Of a DNA stretch of 64,000 nt, positions 18,646 to 26,688 are shown one piece after another; positions within the stretch are counted from its first letter, which is position 1, and each line of letters starts with the position of its first letter. The notes beneath the pieces are model-generated. The model was given only the letters and a program-made list of their open reading frames with translations. It made no database searches and was not told the DNA's origin. A program made the position numbers and the translations under genes. The stretch is taken from assembly GCF_012927115.1 (NCBI RefSeq), contig NZ_JABBFY010000001.1, forward strand, positions 3,100,001 through 3,164,000, read 5' to 3'. Source of the stretch: Sphingomonas sp. G-3-2-10. Its GTDB lineage: Bacteria > Pseudomonadota > Alphaproteobacteria > Sphingomonadales > Sphingomonadaceae.

Positions 18646-20040
18646 TTGGGGGCTGCGGCGTTCATCATCGCCGGCATCGATGCCGTTGCGCGCGAAGCGA
18701 TGCTGTTCGCGGCGATCTGGTTCCTGATCGGCGGCCTCGACGATGCGATGGTCGATCTCGTCTACGGCTGGCGGCGGCTGCGGATCTGGTGGGCCGGTCC
18801 CCCAGAACAGGAGACCGTGACCGACGCGGCGGCGCCGGGGCGGATCGCGGTGTTCGTGGCGGCATGGGACGAATCCGATGTGATCGGCGACATGCTGCGC
18901 ACCGCGCTCGCGCGCTTCGATTATCCCGACTACCGCATCTATATCGGCACCTATCCAAACGACCGAGCGACGATCGATGCCGTGGCCGGCGTCGCCGAGC
19001 ATGATCGCCGGATACGGCTGGTGATCGGGCCGAAACCGGGGCCGACGACCAAGGCCGATTGCCTCAACGCCCTGTGGCGCGCGCTGCTGCGCGACGAAAT
19101 CCGCGACGGCAGCAAGGTGCTGGCGGTGGCGCTCCACGATGCGGAGGATCTGGTCCACCCGCTCGAGCTGAGAGTCTTCGCGCATGAGCTGATGCGTCAC
19201 GAGGCGGTGCAACTGCCTGTGGTACCACTGCGCAGCGCGGGGTCTCCGCTCGTCTCGGGACACTATCTCGACGAATTCGCGGAAGCACACGGGAAGCAGA
19301 TGCTCGTGCGCCAGACTTTGCGCGCCGGGCTGCCCTTTGCCGGTGTCGGCTGCGCGATCCGGCGCGATATGATCGGGCGGATCGCCGAGGCGCGAGGCGG
19401 CGCGCCGTTTGATAAGGACAGCCTGACCGAAGATTATGAGCTTGGGCTGACCGTTTCGGCGATGGGTGGACGGACGGTCTTCGCGCGGATCTCTGAAACG
19501 GCCGGTGGGCCGCCGGTCGCGGTACGCGCCTATTTCCCCCATGAGTTCAAAGCCGCGTCCAAGCAGAAGGCGCGCTGGATGACAGGCATCGCGCTGGCGG
19601 GGTGGGACCGGACCGGTTGGGGCCGCGCAGGTGCGTTCGGCGATCACTGGATGCGGATGCGTGACCGGCGCGCGATCCTCGAAATCCCGGTGCTGGCGAC
19701 CGCCTATCTGGCGCTGGTGATGTGGGTCACCTCGCTCGGCGCGCATCTGATCGCGAACTCTCCGACACCCGATTATCCAGCGTGGATCGGCTGGTTGCTG
19801 ATCGTGAACTTCGCGCTGCTCGGGTGGCGGATCGCGGTGCGTGCGCTGTTCGTGGCGCGCGCTTATGGCTGGCGCGAAGCCTGCTGGGCGCCCGCGCGGC
19901 TGGCGGTTGGCAATGCCATCGCGCTGGCTGCGGCGCGGCGGGCGATCTTCGCCTATGTCCGGATGCTCGGCGGCTCCGTCCCGAAATGGGACAAGACCGC
20001 GCATCATTTCCCGGACGATCCCGAGCGCGCAGCCGCGTGA
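18646..20040 (+). CDS. NrfB-like membrane glycosyltransferase (GT2)
   Basis: A 464-residue family 2 glycosyltransferase resembling the phage N4 adsorption protein NfrB/NrfB and cellulose-synthase-like enzymes. The GT2 core shows an early AVFVAAWDE strand, HDAEDLVHP (metal/UDP site) and KQKARW (QxxRW-like acceptor motif), flanked by N-terminal and C-terminal membrane helices. I prefer the TTG at 18646, which has GGAGGGG 5-8 nt upstream, over a TTG at 18592 that lacks one. The stop overlaps the next gene as GTGA. Inference: it polymerises a surface sugar that the next gene helps export. The C-terminal c-di-GMP-binding MshEN domain seen in E. coli NfrB is absent. Confidence 0.85.
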   Translation: MGAAAFIIAGIDAVAREAMLFAAIWFLIGGLDDAMVDLVYGWRRLRIWWAGPPEQETVTDAAAPGRIAVFVAAWDESDVIGDMLRTALARFDYPDYRIYIGTYPNDRATIDAVAGVAEHDRRIRLVIGPKPGPTTKADCLNALWRALLRDEIRDGSKVLAVALHDAEDLVHPLELRVFAHELMRHEAVQLPVVPLRSAGSPLVSGHYLDEFAEAHGKQMLVRQTLRAGLPFAGVGCAIRRDMIGRIAEARGGAPFDKDSLTEDYELGLTVSAMGGRTVFARISETAGGPPVAVRAYFPHEFKAASKQKARWMTGIALAGWDRTGWGRAGAFGDHWMRMRDRRAILEIPVLATAYLALVMWVTSLGAHLIANSPTPDYPAWIGWLLIVNFALLGWRIAVRALFVARAYGWREACWAPARLAVGNAIALAAARRAIFAYVRMLGGSVPKWDKTAHHFPDDPERAAA

Positions 20041-21065
20041 CCGCCTTCGTCACCGGACGCGGCCGGCCGCTACGTTTCCTCGCGCTGGTCTGCGTCGTCT
20101 GGGTGGGCGTGCGGATCGCTTTCCTGTGGCTGCAGACCGGATCCCTGCCCGAAGCGATCCGCGAGTTCGTCCCGGCCGGCCTGCCGTCACTGCCGCCACG
20201 GGAGCCTCCCGAACCCGCGCCGGCCGCGAAGCATCGCCCGCCGCCCCTGCCCCGCACCGCTCCGGCGGCCCGCGCGGCCGCTCCGCCGAAGCCGCGCGCC
20301 GATCGCGAACGCCTCGAAATGGCGCTGCTCAGCACGATCCGGTTCGGCCCAGCCGAATATGTCGACAAGCCGCGCGCCGCCACGCCCTTCGCGCTGCCCG
20401 TACCGGCGGCGGTGGCGCAACAGCCGTTTCGCCCGATGGTCTCGCGCTGGTCGGGCAGCGCATGGCTGGTGGCTCGCCCGGGCAACGGCCTCGGCGCCGC
20501 GCCCGGCGGGCAGATCGGCGGCGGGCAAGCGGGACTGCGGATCGCCTGGCTGATCGACCCCGACCGGCGCATCGCATTGTTCGGACGCGCGGTGACACCG
20601 CTCCAGGGCAAGGGCCGCGAAGCTGCACTTGGCGTCGAATGGCAGCCCGGCCGCGCGCCGGTCCGGCTCGTCGCCGAATATCGCTTCGCCATCGACGGCG
20701 GGCGAAGCGGACCCGGCCTGGGGCTGGTCGCGGGCACCGACAGCCGCATCCCCGCCGGGTTCCGCCTCGAAACCTATGCGCAGGCCGGTGCGATCCGCCG
20801 CGACCGGATCGAACCCTATGCCGATGGCGCAGCCCGCGCGACACGCACCGTCGCCCATCTCGGCCCGGCCCGGCTGGCGCTGGGCGGCGGCGTATGGGGC
20901 GCTGCGCAACGCGATGCGCAGCGGCTCGATGTGGGGCCGTCGGCGACGCTGGAAGTGCCGCTTGCCGGACAGAATCTGCGCGTCGCGCTCGACTGGCGGC
21001 AGCGGGTCGCGGGCGACGCACGACCGGGTTCGGGATTGGCGCTAACCTTGGGAAGCGATTTCTGA
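20037..21065 (+). CDS. Unknown protein, probable outer-membrane barrel like NfrA C-terminal domain
   Basis: A 342-residue protein starting at a GTG overlapping the NrfB-like stop (GTGA). An N-terminal signal or anchor helix (FLALVCVVWVGVRIAFLWL) is followed by a Pro-rich linker (residues about 50-90) and a C-terminal half of alternating amphipathic strands (for example IALFGRAVTPL, VRLVAEYRFAI) typical of beta-barrels. The pattern GGGQAGLRIAW...EAALGVEWQP recalls the C-terminal barrel domain of phage N4 adsorption protein NfrA, but without the long TPR part. Coupling to the glycosyltransferase suggests a polysaccharide synthesis/export pair. Family assignment is tentative. Confidence 0.65.
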   Translation: MTAFVTGRGRPLRFLALVCVVWVGVRIAFLWLQTGSLPEAIREFVPAGLPSLPPREPPEPAPAAKHRPPPLPRTAPAARAAAPPKPRADRERLEMALLSTIRFGPAEYVDKPRAATPFALPVPAAVAQQPFRPMVSRWSGSAWLVARPGNGLGAAPGGQIGGGQAGLRIAWLIDPDRRIALFGRAVTPLQGKGREAALGVEWQPGRAPVRLVAEYRFAIDGGRSGPGLGLVAGTDSRIPAGFRLETYAQAGAIRRDRIEPYADGAARATRTVAHLGPARLALGGGVWGAAQRDAQRLDVGPSATLEVPLAGQNLRVALDWRQRVAGDARPGSGLALTLGSDF

Positions 21066-21111
21066 CGCGCCTGCCTTTTGCTGCACGGCAAGGCAGGGTA
21101 TCGGCGAAGCC

Positions 21112-22026
21112 GTGGACCTGTACCTCCCCATCGCCAATCTCTCGGTCAATGCGCTGGTGATCGTCGCGCTGGGGCTCGGCGTGGGGTTGCTCTCCGGCAT
21201 GTTCGGCGTGGGCGGCGGGTTTCTGACCACCCCGCTGCTGATCTTCTACGGCATCCCGCCGACCGTCGCCGCGGCATCCTCCGCCAGCCAGGTGACCGGC
21301 GCGAGCGTCTCGGGCGTGTTCGCGCATCTGCGCCGCGACGGGGTGGACATGCAGATGGGCGGCGTATTGGTCGCGGGCGGGGTGATCGGCAGTTTCGCGG
21401 GCGCGGGCATCTTCGCCTGGCTGCAATCGACCGGCGCGATCGATACGGTGATCGCGATCCTCTATGTCCTGATGCTCGGATCGATCGGCGGGCTGATGCT
21501 CACCGAATCGCTTCAGACGCTGCGGGCGCAGCGCGCCGGCGTCACGATCAGGGCGCGCAAGCGGCGGCATCATCCGATGATCGCGATGCTGCCCTTCCGC
21601 TGGCGCTTCTATCGTTCGGGCCTGTACATCTCGCCGCTCGCCCCGCTGATCCTCGGCTTCTTCACCGGCATATTGACGATGCTGCTGGGCGTCGGCGGCG
21701 GCTTCATCCTCGTCCCCGCGATGCTCTATCTGCTCGGCATGGGAACGCAGGTGGTGGTCGGCACGTCGCTGTTCCAGATCATGATCGTCACCGCCTGGGC
21801 GACGATGGTCCATGCGACCACCACCAAGGCGGTCGACATCGTCCTCGCCGCGCTGCTGCTGCTCGGATCGGTGGTCGGCGCGCAGCTGGGCGCGCGGATG
21901 GCGTCGAAGGCGCGGCCCGAGCATCTCCGCCTCGCGCTCGCGGTGATCGTGCTGCTGGTCGGCGCGCGCATGCTGCTCGGCCTCGCCTGGCGGCCGGACG
22001 AAATCTATTCGGTCGAGTTGTTGTGA
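21112..22026 (+). CDS. TauE/SafE family sulfite/organosulfonate exporter-like permease
   Basis: A 304-residue membrane protein with two homologous halves, each carrying the family's GVGGGF segment (GMFGVGGGFLTTPLL near residue 30 and LLGVGGGFILVPAML near 190). The TauE/SafE family transports small anions such as sulfite, sulfoacetate or sulfolactate. It starts at GTG 21112. The next gene follows after 1 nt and is a TIGR02186 protein, a known alphaproteobacterial partner of this transporter subgroup. Substrate unknown. Confidence 0.9.
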   Translation: MDLYLPIANLSVNALVIVALGLGVGLLSGMFGVGGGFLTTPLLIFYGIPPTVAAASSASQVTGASVSGVFAHLRRDGVDMQMGGVLVAGGVIGSFAGAGIFAWLQSTGAIDTVIAILYVLMLGSIGGLMLTESLQTLRAQRAGVTIRARKRRHHPMIAMLPFRWRFYRSGLYISPLAPLILGFFTGILTMLLGVGGGFILVPAMLYLLGMGTQVVVGTSLFQIMIVTAWATMVHATTTKAVDIVLAALLLLGSVVGAQLGARMASKARPEHLRLALAVIVLLVGARMLLGLAWRPDEIYSVELL

Positions 22027-22027
22027 G

Positions 22028-22792
22028 GTGAGGAAAGCTCTCGCCCTGCTCCTGATCGCCCCGCTGCTGCTGGGACAGGCCAAGCCGGTGCTGGTCCCCG
22101 ACGTGTCGCAGCGCGACATCCAGATCGCCTATTCCTTCACCGGCGCGGACCTGCTGCTGTTCGGCGCGATCGTCTATCCCGGCGGCCGCGCCCCGGCCGA
22201 GGGCGACAAGCCCGCCGATATCGTGGTGGTGGTGAAGGGCCCGACGCAATCGGTGCTGGTGCGCGAAAAGGAGAAGGTGGCGGGCATCTGGGTCAATGCC
22301 GACCGGATGCGCTATCGTTCGGCTCCCAGCTTCTACGCGATCGCATCGTCGAAGCCGATCAGCCAGCTGGTCGATCAGCGCACCCGCGACATCTACGAAC
22401 TCGGCGTCGACAGCCTGCAGCTCTCGCCCGCATCGGGCGCGGTGCCCGAGGTGCAGAAGCGGTTCGACGCGGGACTGGTCGATCTGCTCAAACGGCGCGG
22501 CCTTTATTACGAATCGCCCGGCACGGTGGAGATCACCGATGGCGTGCTGTATCGCGCGCGGCTGAACATCCCGGCGCGCGTGCCCGTGGGACGCTTCACC
22601 GCCGAGACCTTCCTGATTCGCGATGGCCGCGTCCTCGCCGCCGCGGTACGCCCGATCGACATCAGAAAGTCGGGATTCGAACGGTTCGTCGCGCGCTCCG
22701 CCGAACGCAATTCCATCCTCTATGGCCTTGTTGCGGTAGCGTTATCAGTCCTGTTCGGCTGGGGCGCAGGCGCGATCTGGCGGCGCTTTTGA
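22028..22792 (+). CDS. TIGR02186 family membrane-anchored protein, partner of TauE/SafE
   Basis: A 254-residue protein with a signal peptide (about residues 1-17), a large periplasmic domain starting LVPDVSQRDIQIAYSFTGADLLLFGAIVYP in pattern, and one C-terminal transmembrane helix (residues about 232-250). The family (Alph_Pro_TM) is found beside TauE/SafE permeases in alphaproteobacteria. The GTG start lies 1 nt after the permease stop, so expression is coupled. Role unknown; a periplasmic accessory or substrate-presenting subunit is plausible. Confidence 0.87.
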   Translation: MRKALALLLIAPLLLGQAKPVLVPDVSQRDIQIAYSFTGADLLLFGAIVYPGGRAPAEGDKPADIVVVVKGPTQSVLVREKEKVAGIWVNADRMRYRSAPSFYAIASSKPISQLVDQRTRDIYELGVDSLQLSPASGAVPEVQKRFDAGLVDLLKRRGLYYESPGTVEITDGVLYRARLNIPARVPVGRFTAETFLIRDGRVLAAAVRPIDIRKSGFERFVARSAERNSILYGLVAVALSVLFGWGAGAIWRRF

Positions 22793-22800
22793 AGGCTACG

Positions 22801-22875
22801 GCGCCGGCCCGCTCCCCCGCCCTGCCTCCCAAGGCATATCCTGGCGGGAAGCCGGGCGGGGGAGCGGGTCGGCGC
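22801..22875. repeat. Long palindrome, copy B (diverged)
   Basis: Arms 22801-22822 and 22854-22875 pair over 22 bp with one mismatch and share the GCCGGCCCGCTCCCCC core of copies A, C and D. The loop differs and contains its own weak stem. It starts 8 nt after the TIGR02186 stop. Confidence 0.8.
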
Positions 22876-22954
22876 CGTCGATAAGAGCCTTCAAACACAC
22901 ATATTCTTTACTCCTCGGGGCGCAATAAGGCCGACGGGCAACGGGGAGTTTCCG

Positions 22955-24622
22955 ATGGAAGGCCAGTTCGGCGCGCGGGGTTTCGAAAACGCGGCGCCAG
23001 TTTCGGGAGAGAATTTTTCCCCGCCCGCGCATAGTCGCGTGATCGGCCGGGTGATCGAGATCGCCGGTTCGTCGAGCCAGGTGATGCTCGACGCTGCGGC
23101 GCTCGAAGCGCTGAGCACCAGCAGCGACGTCGCCGTGGCCCATGCCGGGCAGGTCGGCAGCCAGGTCAAACTGCGCGTCGGCAGCACCTGGCTGATCGCG
23201 AACGTCCGCGCTTTGAAGCTCGCCGATGACGGCCATATCGCGGCGCAGATCGATTTCCTCGGCGAAGGCGACGAAGAGAAGCTCACCGGCAAGCTCTACA
23301 AGTTCCGCCGCGGCGTCACCCGCTATCCCACGCCCGGAACCGAGGTGTTCCCCGTCTCGACCGCCGACCTCAAGCAGATCTACGCTGCGCAGGACATGGC
23401 CAATATCGAGATCGGCAATGTCTATCCGACCAAGGACATCCGCGCCGCGCTGTATATCGACGCGATGCTGGGCAAGCATTTCGCGCTGCTCGGATCGACC
23501 GGCACCGGCAAATCGACCAGCGCCGCGCTGATCCTCCACCGCATCTGCGACCTCGCGCCGCAGGGTCACATCGTGATGATCGACCCGCACGGCGAATATG
23601 GCAGCGCGTTCAAATCGAACGGTGCGCTGTACGACGTGTCGAACCTGCAGATGCCGTACTGGCTGATGAACTTCGAGGAGCATTGCGAAGTCTTCCTGAC
23701 GACCGAGGGTTCGGCGCGTCAGGTGGATGCGGACATCCTCGCCAAGTGCATCCTTCAGGCGAAGCAGAAGAACCGGCTCGCCGCGGAAGTCGGCAAGCTG
23801 ACCGTCGATGCGCCGATCCCCTATCTGCTGAGCGACCTGACCACGATCCTGCAGAACGAAATGGGCAAGATGGACAAGGCGACCGACACGGCGCCCTATC
23901 TCCGCCTCCGTTCCAAGATCGACGAGATCAAGGCCGATCCGCGCTACGCCTTCATGTTCTCGGGCATGCTCGTGGCGGACACCATGTCGCAGTTCCTGGC
24001 GCGCGTGTTCCGCCTGCCCGGCGACGGCAAGCCGATCTCGATCATCGACGTGTCCGGCGTGCCGAGCGAAATCACTTCGGTGGTGGTCGCGGTGCTCAGC
24101 CGCATGGTGTTCGATTTCGCGATCTGGTCGCGCAACGAGCCCAAGCGCCCGATCCTGCTCGTCTGCGAGGAAGCGCATCGCTACGTCCCCAACGAGCGCA
24201 ACGCCGATGGATCGTCGGTCGGCCGCATCCTCAGCCGGATCGCCAAGGAAGGCCGTAAATACGGCGTCTCCCTCGGCCTGATCACCCAGCGCCCGTCGGA
24301 TCTGGCCGAAGGCGTGCTTTCCCAGTGCGGCACGATCCTGTCGATGCGCCTGAACAACGAACGCGACCAGGCCTTCGTGAAGGCGGCGATGCCCGAAGGC
24401 GCGCGCGGCTTTCTCGATTCGATTCCCGCGCTGCGGAACCGCGAATGCATCGCGGTGGGCGAAGGCGTGGCGACGCCGATCCGCCTGCTGTTCGATAATC
24501 TCGACGAGAATAAGCGCCCGGCCTCGGCCGATCCGCTCTTCTCGCAGCTGTGGCGCGAGACCGGCGGCGAGGAAGGTATCCTCGAGCGCACGATCAAACG
24601 CTGGCGTTCGCAGGGGAAGTAA
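22955..24622 (+). CDS. HerA-like ATP-binding protein (HAS-barrel plus FtsK/HerA ATPase)
   Basis: A 555-residue DNA-pump-type ATPase. The N-terminal HAS-barrel-like region (about residues 25-115) is followed by Walker A GSTGTGKST (180-188), IDPHGEYG and Walker B ILLVCEEAH (400-408), and a C-terminal region with LITQRPSDLAEGVLSQC. HerA proteins are hexameric translocases that work with the nuclease NurA in DNA end resection, and HerA-type ATPases also occur in phage-defence pairs. No NurA, SIR2 or other nuclease lies beside it, so it is an orphan here. The ATG has a GGGGAG Shine-Dalgarno. Confidence 0.9.
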   Translation: MEGQFGARGFENAAPVSGENFSPPAHSRVIGRVIEIAGSSSQVMLDAAALEALSTSSDVAVAHAGQVGSQVKLRVGSTWLIANVRALKLADDGHIAAQIDFLGEGDEEKLTGKLYKFRRGVTRYPTPGTEVFPVSTADLKQIYAAQDMANIEIGNVYPTKDIRAALYIDAMLGKHFALLGSTGTGKSTSAALILHRICDLAPQGHIVMIDPHGEYGSAFKSNGALYDVSNLQMPYWLMNFEEHCEVFLTTEGSARQVDADILAKCILQAKQKNRLAAEVGKLTVDAPIPYLLSDLTTILQNEMGKMDKATDTAPYLRLRSKIDEIKADPRYAFMFSGMLVADTMSQFLARVFRLPGDGKPISIIDVSGVPSEITSVVVAVLSRMVFDFAIWSRNEPKRPILLVCEEAHRYVPNERNADGSSVGRILSRIAKEGRKYGVSLGLITQRPSDLAEGVLSQCGTILSMRLNNERDQAFVKAAMPEGARGFLDSIPALRNRECIAVGEGVATPIRLLFDNLDENKRPASADPLFSQLWRETGGEEGILERTIKRWRSQGK

Positions 24623-24989
24623 TTCTTCTTCCTCCCCCTCCGCCTGCGCGAGGGGTCGGGGAGGGACTGTGCTGCGGGGGGAGGAAAGGCCCAGCCCAGG
24701 TTGATCGACAGTCGCGGTCTGGGCGGAGATTGCGTGTGTCGTTCAAAAACAGGCACTTGGGACAGTGCTGGTTGACACGGTTGACACCAATATCGCGAAA
24801 AACCGGCTTCCCGCGAAAAATGAGGCTTACGACAAGTCAAAGAGCGGCGGGTGTTCCCCCGGCCTCCCCAGCCAAGCAGCCGAAATCCTACATTGCAAGC
24901 TGCGACCGGCCATCGCCGACCGGATAGACCGGCCCTGACCCGTATCGACATTCAGCCAGGCATCTCCCGGAGCGGGAGGGGAATTTCGA
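24623..24989. other. 367-bp intergenic region without a credible gene
   Basis: Between the convergent HerA-like and M23 genes. An imperfect G/C-rich hairpin (about 24630-24666, CCTCCCCCTC against AGGGGTCGGGGAGG) probably ends HerA transcription. Two tandem copies of GGTTGACAC lie at 24770-24787. Short open frames here show no codon bias or start signal. No RNA gene was recognised. Confidence 0.6.
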
Positions 24990-26456
24990 CTATTCGTCGT
25001 CGTCGCGCGAGCCGCCGACCGGGACTGCCATCAGGCGGCCAAGCCGCGAGCGGAGCGTGGCGAGATCGTTGCCGCCAAGCTGCTGCACCACCGAGAAACT
25101 GACCGAGCGCGGGTTCACCGCCACGCCATTGCGGTACAGCTCGTAATGGAGGTGCGGGCCGGTCGACATGCCGGTCGATCCGACCGCGCCGATCTGCTGG
25201 CCCTTGCGCACGCGCTGGCCCGAACGGACAAGGATGCGGCTCAGATGGCCATAGCCGGTGCCATAGCCGCCCGCATGGTTGAGCTTGATGAAATTGCCAT
25301 AGCCGCTCGAACGGCCGGCGATCACCACCACGCCGTCGGTCGCGGCATAGACCGGCGCGCCCCACGGCGCAGCCACGTCGAGACCCTTGTGCATCCGGGC
25401 ATAACCCAGGATCGGGTGGCGGCGCATGCCGAAGCCCGAGGAAATACGGCCGGCGGCAGGCATCGCCATCATGCCGGTCTTCGCGCCGCGGCCCGATCCG
25501 TCGAACCAGCTGTCGCGCCCGTCGACTTCCATGCGCACCAGCTGCATCTGGTTCGAGCATCCCGCAACGCCGGCATAGAGAAGATTGCCCATCTTCACTT
25601 CGCCGGTGGCGGCGCGGGCCTGCTCGACGATGATGTCGAACTTGCAGCCCGAGCCGATGCGGCCGACGGGAATGCGAGTGTTGACCGAGCGGATATAGGC
25701 TTCGACTGCCTTGGCCGGGGCACCGGCCGCGCGGGCCGAGCGATAGAGGCTGGGGCCGAACGCGCCCTGGATGCGCAGCGGGGTATTGTCGATCGCGATC
25801 GGCGTCTGGATCAGCGCCAGCTCGCCATTGTTGCGCACGACCTTGACGCTCAGGTCGAAGCGGGCACGGAACTCGACTTCCTTGAGCGGTCGCGGCTGCG
25901 ACTTGTTCTCGCGACGGCCCAGGGTGATGTCGAGCGGGGTGCCGACAGGAATATCGGCCAGCGTGATCGCATCGCCGAGCAGATCGACTACGCGGTCGGC
26001 GTCGCCGCCGCCGACTCCGGCGCGCTGGAGCGCGCCCATCAGCGTGCCGCCCGAAGCGAGCTTGGCGACGGTATTGATCTCCGGGCGCTCGGGCGTGTCG
26101 CTCAGCGGCGCAACCAGGCCGGTCGCGGCCATGTGACGCCCGCTCTTGGCGCCCTGCGCCAGCGGCGCGATCGCCTGAGCCTTGGCGGCTTCGCGTTCGG
26201 CGCCCTGCAGCGCGGCGGGCACATAGCCGTAGATCGGGTTCTCGAAGCCGGGCGAAGCAAGGAATGTCAGCGCGCACAGACCGATGCAGGTGGCGGCGCC
26301 GCGGAACCAGGTGACCGAACCGATCCGCGAACCGAGGTCCGGCGTGAAATCGAAATCGGCGAAGCGCGACTTTGCGGCAGGTGCAGGGGCAGCCGCATAC
26401 GGAATCGCAACCGATCCGCCGCCGACATCCAGCTCATGGTCATTGCGCAGGAACAA
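24990..26456 (-). CDS. M23 family metallopeptidase (LytM domain), membrane-anchored
   Basis: A murein endopeptidase-like protein of about 488 residues. A single membrane helix around residues 48-68 is followed by a periplasmic linker and LysM/OapA-like part, then a LytM domain with GFGMRRHPILG...MHKGLDVAAPWG (first His and Asp ligands) and the HLHYE motif (HxH). It should cut peptide cross-bridges or regulate amidases. The start is uncertain: TTG 26456 has GGGGG upstream and begins MFLRNDHELDVGGG, whereas an ATG at 26633 would add 59 residues that do not look coding. The C-terminus ends in a short acidic tail (RDDDE). Confidence 0.88.
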   Translation of the reverse strand: MFLRNDHELDVGGGSVAIPYAAAPAPAAKSRFADFDFTPDLGSRIGSVTWFRGAATCIGLCALTFLASPGFENPIYGYVPAALQGAEREAAKAQAIAPLAQGAKSGRHMAATGLVAPLSDTPERPEINTVAKLASGGTLMGALQRAGVGGGDADRVVDLLGDAITLADIPVGTPLDITLGRRENKSQPRPLKEVEFRARFDLSVKVVRNNGELALIQTPIAIDNTPLRIQGAFGPSLYRSARAAGAPAKAVEAYIRSVNTRIPVGRIGSGCKFDIIVEQARAATGEVKMGNLLYAGVAGCSNQMQLVRMEVDGRDSWFDGSGRGAKTGMMAMPAAGRISSGFGMRRHPILGYARMHKGLDVAAPWGAPVYAATDGVVVIAGRSSGYGNFIKLNHAGGYGTGYGHLSRILVRSGQRVRKGQQIGAVGSTGMSTGPHLHYELYRNGVAVNPRSVSFSVVQQLGGNDLATLRSRLGRLMAVPVGGSRDDDE

Positions 26457-26688
26457 GGCGCGCTGCCCCCAAAAGTCGTCAGTGATGCCGACACCCCCGG
26501 CACGGGTGCGATCACTGTGTAAGGCAGGGTTTAAAGTCAAATTAAGTAGCCCCTTGGGCGCGCTCCCGTGCGACGACTTGTGCCACAGCAAAGATGAAGG
26601 GAAGCTTTCACCAAATTCGCTAACCAATCTCATATGCTTAGAGCGATTCGGCAACAGAGGGGTGTTGCGTAAGGGACGACTCGGAACG
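26457..26688. promoter_or_regulatory. AT-richer divergent promoter region
   Basis: This segment between the M23 and helicase genes is clearly richer in A/T (for example TTTAAAGTCAAATTAAG near 26530 and CACCAAATTCGCTAACC near 26610) than its flanks and probably holds back-to-back promoters. No -35/-10 pair with consensus spacing could be assigned with confidence. Confidence 0.45.

Noticed and set aside
26284..26688. A longer N-terminus for the SUV3-like helicase
   Set aside because: The extension crosses an AT-rich promoter-like region and the start of the M23 gene, and has no conserved character. ATG 26689 with AAGGGA is better.
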